The translations under genes and the position numbers were made by a program. The notes under the pieces were generated by a model. It made no database searches. It was not told where the DNA came from and saw only the letters and a list, made by a program, of their open reading frames with translations. From assembly GCA_013791935.1 (NCBI GenBank), contig VMSV01000231.1, positions 1 through 36,650 of the forward strand: a stretch of DNA of 36,650 nt. Direction: 5' to 3'. Positions 33,127 through 36,650 of the stretch are shown here, one piece after another. The stretch's first letter is position 1. Every line of letters begins with the position of its first letter. Origin of the DNA: Desulfobacteraceae bacterium (GTDB lineage Bacteria > Desulfobacterota > Desulfobacteria > Desulfobacterales > UBA5616).

Positions 33127-33713
33127 TGAACCCGCCGAACCTGCCATCACCTTTTAATGGAGGGAACCCGCCACGAACCCGCCAAACCCGCCAAAAATAG
33201 GGTTCACAAAGGAGTCTCATCAACGACAATTATTTTTGAACTGGGTGGGATAGTAACGTTAGCCACAAAAAATAAAGGAAGATGGGCTGATCGCTGGATG
33301 ACGCATTTGCAGGGCAAGAAACATCTTCAACCAATTTAATGGATGGAATTGTGATCACTCTGTTGCGCCGACTTCCCTGGTTAGTTCTTTGATAGAATAC
33401 AAACGTTTTTGAAATGATTCAGGATTTGATCTTACCGCCATTATTGGACACCCCCTCTTTGTAGCATAAATTTAATCTGTGGTTTTGCAGGATTTGTCCC
33501 AAAACGAAACTCCTACAAAATTGGGACAAAATAATGCTATCAATATTATAGTAAGAGATGGGTCAAGCCGAATAGGTTTAAAATTGTATATCGGATTCTA
33601 ATGATTTGAATATTGCAGAGGGATTATAGACTGTGATAAATTACTTAAAATAATAGCTAAGATAATATCCATATATTCTCTGCATTTTAACACCAAGCAG
33701 GGGGACATTTGCA
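33058..33713. other. Non-coding stretch before the toxin-antitoxin pair
   Basis: After the ATPase remnant there are imperfect tandem GAACCCGCC units at about 33119-33200. A 60-codon frame at 33157-33339 runs through them and is not convincing. The second TTTGTCCCAAAACGAAAC inverted repeat is at 33493-33530. The last 150 bases are AT-rich and should hold the promoter of the toxin-antitoxin operon. Confidence 0.45.
33493..33530. repeat. 10-bp inverted repeat, second TTTGTCCCAA copy
   Basis: TTTGTCCCAA at 33493-33502 pairs with TTGGGACAAA at 33521-33530. It shares the TTTGTCCCAAAACGAAAC block with 24323-24362, about 9 kb away. Confidence 0.65.
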
Positions 33714-33935
33714 ATGACAGCCAAATCGGAATTTATTTTAAATGAAGCTTTAACCATGAGCCCGGAGGAAAGGGCCAGAGTGGCCAGGTGCCTGATTCAA
33801 AGCCTTGAAACTCCATCCAATGAGAGTGTTGATGAGAAGTGGGTTGAATTGGCCCAGAAACGGCTTGAAGAATTGGAAGCAGGTATTGTTAAACCAAGTT
33901 CCTGGGAAAAAATAAAAAAAAACGTAAGGGCATAA
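33714..33935 (+). CDS. Antitoxin, addiction-module component family (TIGR02574)
   Basis: This 73-aa acidic/helical protein has the family start ILNEALTMSPEERARVARCLIQSLE and the end VDEKWVELAQKRLEELEAG, matching TIGR02574 addiction-module components. It would bind and neutralise the toxin encoded three bases downstream and repress the operon. The pair is intact and lies between the two family B repeats. Confidence 0.85.
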   Translation: MTAKSEFILNEALTMSPEERARVARCLIQSLETPSNESVDEKWVELAQKRLEELEAGIVKPSSWEKIKKNVRA

Positions 33936-33938
33936 GCG

Positions 33939-34235
33939 ATGCCTGAACTGATTTTTCACCCGGATATTCAATACGAGATCAGAGACAGCTATCAGTGGTA
34001 TGAATCGCGAGCTCAAGGGCTAGGCGAAGATTTTTTAACCGAATTGGAGTCGGCTTTTCAGGTTATAAAAGAAATTCCTGACACATGGCCATTAATCGCA
34101 AAGAATTTCAGGCGATATCTTTTGGATCGATTTCCTTTTGGGGTTATATATCAAAAGAAGCAAGATCAAATCTATGTAGTTGCCGTTATGCACTTAAGCC
34201 GTAGACCCGGATATTGGATTGATAGGATTGATTAG
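33939..34235 (+). CDS. ParE/RelE-superfamily toxin
   Basis: This 98-aa protein has the superfamily layout: PDIQYEIRDSYQWYESRAQGLGEDFLTELESA at the N-terminus, PLIAKNFRRYLLDRFPFGVIYQ in the core and VVAVMHLSRRPGYW at the end. ParE members poison DNA gyrase and RelE members cleave mRNA; the sequence with the TIGR02574 antitoxin fits the ParE-like group. It starts three bases after the antitoxin stop. Confidence 0.87.
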   Translation: MPELIFHPDIQYEIRDSYQWYESRAQGLGEDFLTELESAFQVIKEIPDTWPLIAKNFRRYLLDRFPFGVIYQKKQDQIYVVAVMHLSRRPGYWIDRID

Positions 34236-34262
34236 TATCAAGTGGTTGGTAATACCTGATGT

Positions 34263-34450
34263 TTATTTTCCCAAATAGTGCTCCGTGATACTCGCCCGTA
34301 TATGGCCCATTTCCTCGGATACAATGGAAAGAGCTTGGATTTCATTCACATCGACCTTAAGCTGGACTTCGGAAAAGCGGTTCTGGGCAAAACTCCATCG
34401 CAAGCCATGTGATCCTTTGTTTTCAGGGTCTTCATCGATGAAACGGGCTG
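34263..34450 (-). pseudogene. C-terminal relic of a third tyrosine integrase
   Basis: On the minus strand the frame reads GSHGLRWSFAQNRFSEVQ ... IVSEEMGHIRASITEHYLGK then a stop. HGLR corresponds to the H-x-x-R box, EMGH to the second His and EHY to the tyrosine. Upstream of about 34450 the frame is closed by a stop, and the rest of the gene is missing. It is unlike the other two integrases. Confidence 0.65.
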
Positions 34451-34509
34451 TTTTTTAAGATCATTCCGGTAAGACCGGATAAATGGGTGCTGGTCGGGGT
34501 GCTGGGCTG

Positions 34510-34659
34510 GGTGCTGGGGTCGGACCAAGTTAACAAACTGATATATTGCAAAAAAGATGCTCTGGATGAGGCGCCAGCACCGCTTAAAACCTCCTTTTTG
34601 GGGCTAAAAACATGCCTTTAAGAAAGGAAGGTAATTTAAAAAAGAACTGAAGCCATTTT
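34510..34659 (+). repeat. Repeat family B, copy 2
   Basis: Near-identical to 31690-31839. Here it is followed by ATTGAACTGACCTGG and the complete start of a family A copy. The 2.7 kb between the two copies carries the truncated ATPase-like gene, the toxin-antitoxin pair and the integrase relic. Confidence 0.85.
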
Positions 34660-34666
34660 TATTGAA

Positions 34667-34812
34667 CTGACCTGGTCAAGTTAAAATGGACACTTTTGTT
34701 AAGCGGCTTTTTTCAGAATTACCTTTTTTTTGGGTTTTTCGACCGCCGCATTTTGTACGGAGTTGAGTGAAAAGCAGATCATCGCTTCGGCCAAAGGGCT
34801 CGTCGGAAGTGG
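34667..34812 (+). repeat. Repeat family A, copy 3 (left part)
   Basis: Starts with the TGACCTGGTCAAGTTAAAAT end and runs to CTCGTCGGAAGTGG, where it is cut by the hairpin at 34819. Confidence 0.75.
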
Positions 34813-34818
34813 AAAAAA

Positions 34819-34877
34819 GGGTCAAGTCTGCCGTTGACTCTTAGTTTATCAGCAAGAGTCAACGGCAGACTTGACCC
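34819..34877 (-). terminator. 24-bp perfect hairpin, terminator of the MBL gene
   Basis: Arms 34819-34842 and 34854-34877 are exact reverse complements around an 11-base loop. The outer ends read GGGTCAAG and CTTGACCC. Read on the minus strand it follows the MBL stop by about 20 bases and is followed by TTTTTT, as a Rho-independent terminator. The sequence also resembles mobile palindromes of the REP/MITE kind. Confidence 0.75.
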
Positions 34878-34897
34878 GACCTTTATAATTCAAGTAT

Positions 34898-35554
34898 TCA
34901 CTTCAAAATCCCGGGCAAACCAGCTCCGGGTTCATTGACAAAGGGGTTGGACATTTTTTCAAGGCCGATGGTGGTCACGGCACCATGCCCGGTGAATACA
35001 ACCAGGTTTTCGTCCAAGGTGTAGAGCTGGCTCCGTATGGACTTCAACAGTAGTTCGTGATCTGAACCGGGAATATCCGTTGGCGCAATTCCACCGCGAA
35101 ACAGGGTATCACCGACAAAAACGTATTCGTCTTCTTCAAACAGGAAGCAAACCCCGCCCGGCGAATGCCCAGGGGTTTCCAGGACTTTAAAGGAGCAGTT
35201 CCCAAAACGATACGTCTGCTGAACATCCAGCCAGGCATCAACCTCCGGCGGATTCTTGTCTGCAAAATTGAACTTCCGTGCGCCATCGGGGAAAGACTCC
35301 AGGACCTTTCCCTCTTTTTCGTGCAGGTAAAAGGGAACTCCCTTCGCCCGCTTGATTTCACTCACCGCACCTACATGGTCTGCATGCCCGTGGGTTGCCA
35401 CAATATACATCAGTTGCAGTCCATTGCTGTCAATATACTCCAGGATGGCTGCCGCACCAGCGCCTGGGTCTATCACAATCGCCTCCAGGGTCTCTTCGCA
35501 GTTCAAGACAAAGCAATTGGTCCGGAACTGGATCTCAATATGTTGCAAGTTCAT
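34898..35554 (-). CDS. MBL-fold metallo-hydrolase (glyoxalase II-like)
   Basis: This protein of about 218 aa has the metallo-beta-lactamase fold. The two-metal motif is THGHADH, followed by ETPGHSPGG (third ligand His), FVGDTLFRGG (bridging Asp) and FTGHGAVTT (last His). It probably hydrolyses a thioester such as S-lactoylglutathione or a related small thiol ester; the exact substrate is not shown. I start it at the ATG at 35554, which is eight bases after GAGG; another ATG lies two codons upstream at 35560. Confidence 0.9.
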   Translation of the reverse strand: MNLQHIEIQFRTNCFVLNCEETLEAIVIDPGAGAAAILEYIDSNGLQLMYIVATHGHADHVGAVSEIKRAKGVPFYLHEKEGKVLESFPDGARKFNFADKNPPEVDAWLDVQQTYRFGNCSFKVLETPGHSPGGVCFLFEEDEYVFVGDTLFRGGIAPTDIPGSDHELLLKSIRSQLYTLDENLVVFTGHGAVTTIGLEKMSNPFVNEPGAGLPGILK

Positions 35555-35560
35555 GGTCAT

Positions 35561-36360
35561 TTCCTCAGGTGAGTATTTCGCTCAGTTTCAGGAAGGATTT
35601 AACGTATTTTGATGTGACTGTTAACCACTTTTCTCATAAGGATAAGAAGTTGCTTTTTTAGATGCTGAGTATAGATTTTGGACATTTGTGTGTCAATCTA
35701 TTTGTTGATACAACATATTGACCTGGTCAAGTAAAAATGGACACTTTTGTTAAGCGGCTTTTTTCAGAATTACTGTTGTTTTGGGTTTTTCGACCGCCGC
35801 ATTTTGTGCGGAGTTGAGCGAAAAGCAGATCATCGCCTCGGCCCAAGGGCTCGTCGGGAAATGGAAGGCGTTCATAAAGGCCGAGAAATTTGACATGGGG
35901 TGCAAGGCCGGACATTATATCTTTTATTATAACCGCAGATTTCACTCGGCGTTCGACGTTCGGGAAACGGGGTCTATCGTGTCGCCGTATAAAGCCTTTG
36001 CGTCGATTCCGGTCTCTGTCGATGCTTATGGCGGGGGGGAGGGGACATCCGCGGTGCATCCTTGGCATGTTCGATATTTCGGCCCGCCCCTTGTGGAAAA
36101 GGGTATATTGACCTTTGCCATACCGATTTAAAAATTTGACACCATGGGCGCCAACATGGATGAAAGCTTTCTCATCAACCACTCCTGGGAGCGGGTCAAA
36201 AAAAGATAATAAAAAGACTATCTCTAAACCGCTTATTGCTTTTAGGGGTTGATATCTCTTTAGGAATGCTAAAGGATCAGAAGGAGAAAGAATCAAGTAT
36301 TCAAACAAAACGCCGCGATGTATGTCACGTTGTTAAACATTAATGTTGAGGAGAGAATTT
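35561..36360. other. Spacer with a long family A repeat
   Basis: Apart from the repeat at 35719-36033 there is no supported gene. Near 36144-36209 a short plus-strand frame (MGANMDESFLINHSWERVKKR) ends at a stop and may be the tail of a lost gene. The last 60 bases lead into the sulfotransferase gene. Confidence 0.4.
35719..36033 (+). repeat. Repeat family A, copy 4 (long)
   Basis: The most complete copy. It begins TGACCTGGTCAAGTAAAAAT and matches 31237-31550 to the end of the shared GATGCTTATGG. It contains a 116-codon frame (35781-36131), MGFSTAAFCAELSEKQ ..., whose middle is kept in copy 1 without frameshift. The substitutions do not clearly favour synonymous sites, so coding is unproven. 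Confidence 0.7.
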
Positions 36361-36650
36361 ATGTCGCTCAAAGTTATCGGCGCTGGTTATCCGCGCACAG
36401 GAACTCTTTCACTAAAGTCGGCTCTTGAACAGCTTGGCTTCGGGCCATGCCATCATATGCGTGAGATTATGATGAATCCCCCCAATTCCGCACTTTGGAT
36501 TGAAGCTGCGGACGCGCCGGGCAAGGCGAACTGGGATAAGGTGCTCGAAGGTTATCACTCGTGCACCGACGTACCCGGTTGCACGTTCTGGCGCGAGTTG
36601 GTCGCCTACTATCCGAGTGCGAAGGTCATCCTCTCGGTGCGTGACCCGGA
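36361..36650 (+). CDS. Sulfotransferase-family protein, partial
   Basis: The gene starts at the ATG at 36361 after a GAGGAGAG site and runs off the right edge after about 96 codons. The N-terminus KVIGAGYPRTGTLSLKSALEQLGFGPCHHM carries the PAPS phosphosulfate-binding loop (GYPRTGTLSLK) of the Sulfotransfer_4-type family, and VILSVRDP is the matching later strand. The family moves sulfate from PAPS to an acceptor. Its GC content is visibly higher than that of the repeat region to the left, suggesting a return to other chromosomal sequence. Confidence 0.85.
   Translation, partial: MSLKVIGAGYPRTGTLSLKSALEQLGFGPCHHMREIMMNPPNSALWIEAADAPGKANWDKVLEGYHSCTDVPGCTFWRELVAYYPSAKVILSVRDP

Noticed and set aside
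33119-33200. Tandem GAACCCGCC units as a CRISPR-like array
   Set aside because: The units are short and irregular with no unique spacers. They are more likely the decayed Pro-rich end of the ATPase-like gene or a simple repeat.
35727-36308. Minus-strand 193-codon frame across repeat A copy 4
   Set aside because: The equivalent frame in copy 1 is broken by stops, so it is not conserved as coding.

Overview
The window looks like a piece of a Desulfobacterota (Desulfobacterales-like) chromosome. The evidence is a DHC-type diheme cytochrome c, many low-copy repeats, several integrases and typical moderate-GC codon use. This assignment is inference from gene content only, because there is no rRNA or complete tRNA to support it.

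Layout. (1) 1-2000: ordinary-looking chromosome, all on the minus strand: a partial gene of unknown function with an internally duplicated domain, a periplasmic diheme cytochrome c, and a small exported Cys-containing protein. (2) 2253-8031: the replication/regulation end of an integrated element. A CGNR-like zinc-finger protein diverges from a small Xre repressor. The repressor heads a tightly packed plus-strand operon (several ATGA overlaps): a small hypothetical, a CHC2 zinc-finger primase fragment protein without Toprim, a DUF3987 ATPase, small hypotheticals and a TerS-like HTH protein. This resembles a phage satellite or P4/PICI-type element. (3) 8595-19662: a five-gene minus-strand operon, the cargo. 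It encodes a 1448-aa SF1 helicase with a C-terminal Vsr/DUF559-like nuclease, a type III Mod methylase, a type III Res subunit, a 493-aa papain/C39-like cysteine peptidase and a 57-aa basic protein. This is the best candidate for an undescribed composite defence system. (4) 20027-22540: DUF932 protein, tyrosine integrase, a perfect 25-bp dyad, and the 3' half of a tRNA-Phe gene. The tRNA fragment is the attachment scar of the island and is followed by the tRNA terminator.

(5) 22634-27118: a second integrase with a C-terminal HTH and an Xis-like gene, about 1 kb of non-coding DNA with paired dyads, a Fic AMPylase with an inhibitory SxxxEG motif, and a frameshifted 3' fragment of a paralogous integrase that ends in a 32-bp perfect palindrome. 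The Fic gene is therefore bracketed by related integrase sequences. (6) 27324-30669: SAM methyltransferase, MocR/PdxR-type regulator, antitoxin-like remnant, and a membrane protein with a C-terminal four-Cys (CxxC...CxxC) sensor-tail motif. (7) 30670-36650: a repeat-rich graveyard. Two repeat families (A, four copies; B, two copies) break a DUF4062/HATPase-type protein at its 5' end. It also holds an intact ParE-type toxin-antitoxin pair, an integrase relic, an MBL-fold hydrolase with a long hairpin terminator, and the start of a sulfotransferase-family gene that runs off the right edge.

How the parts fit: the replication genes, TerS-like protein, DUF932 protein and integrase look like the backbone of one integrative element of about 20 kb that inserted in tRNA-Phe. 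The restriction-modification/helicase/protease operon is its cargo. The left attachment site was not found in the window. Roles in defence are inferred from domains and gene order.
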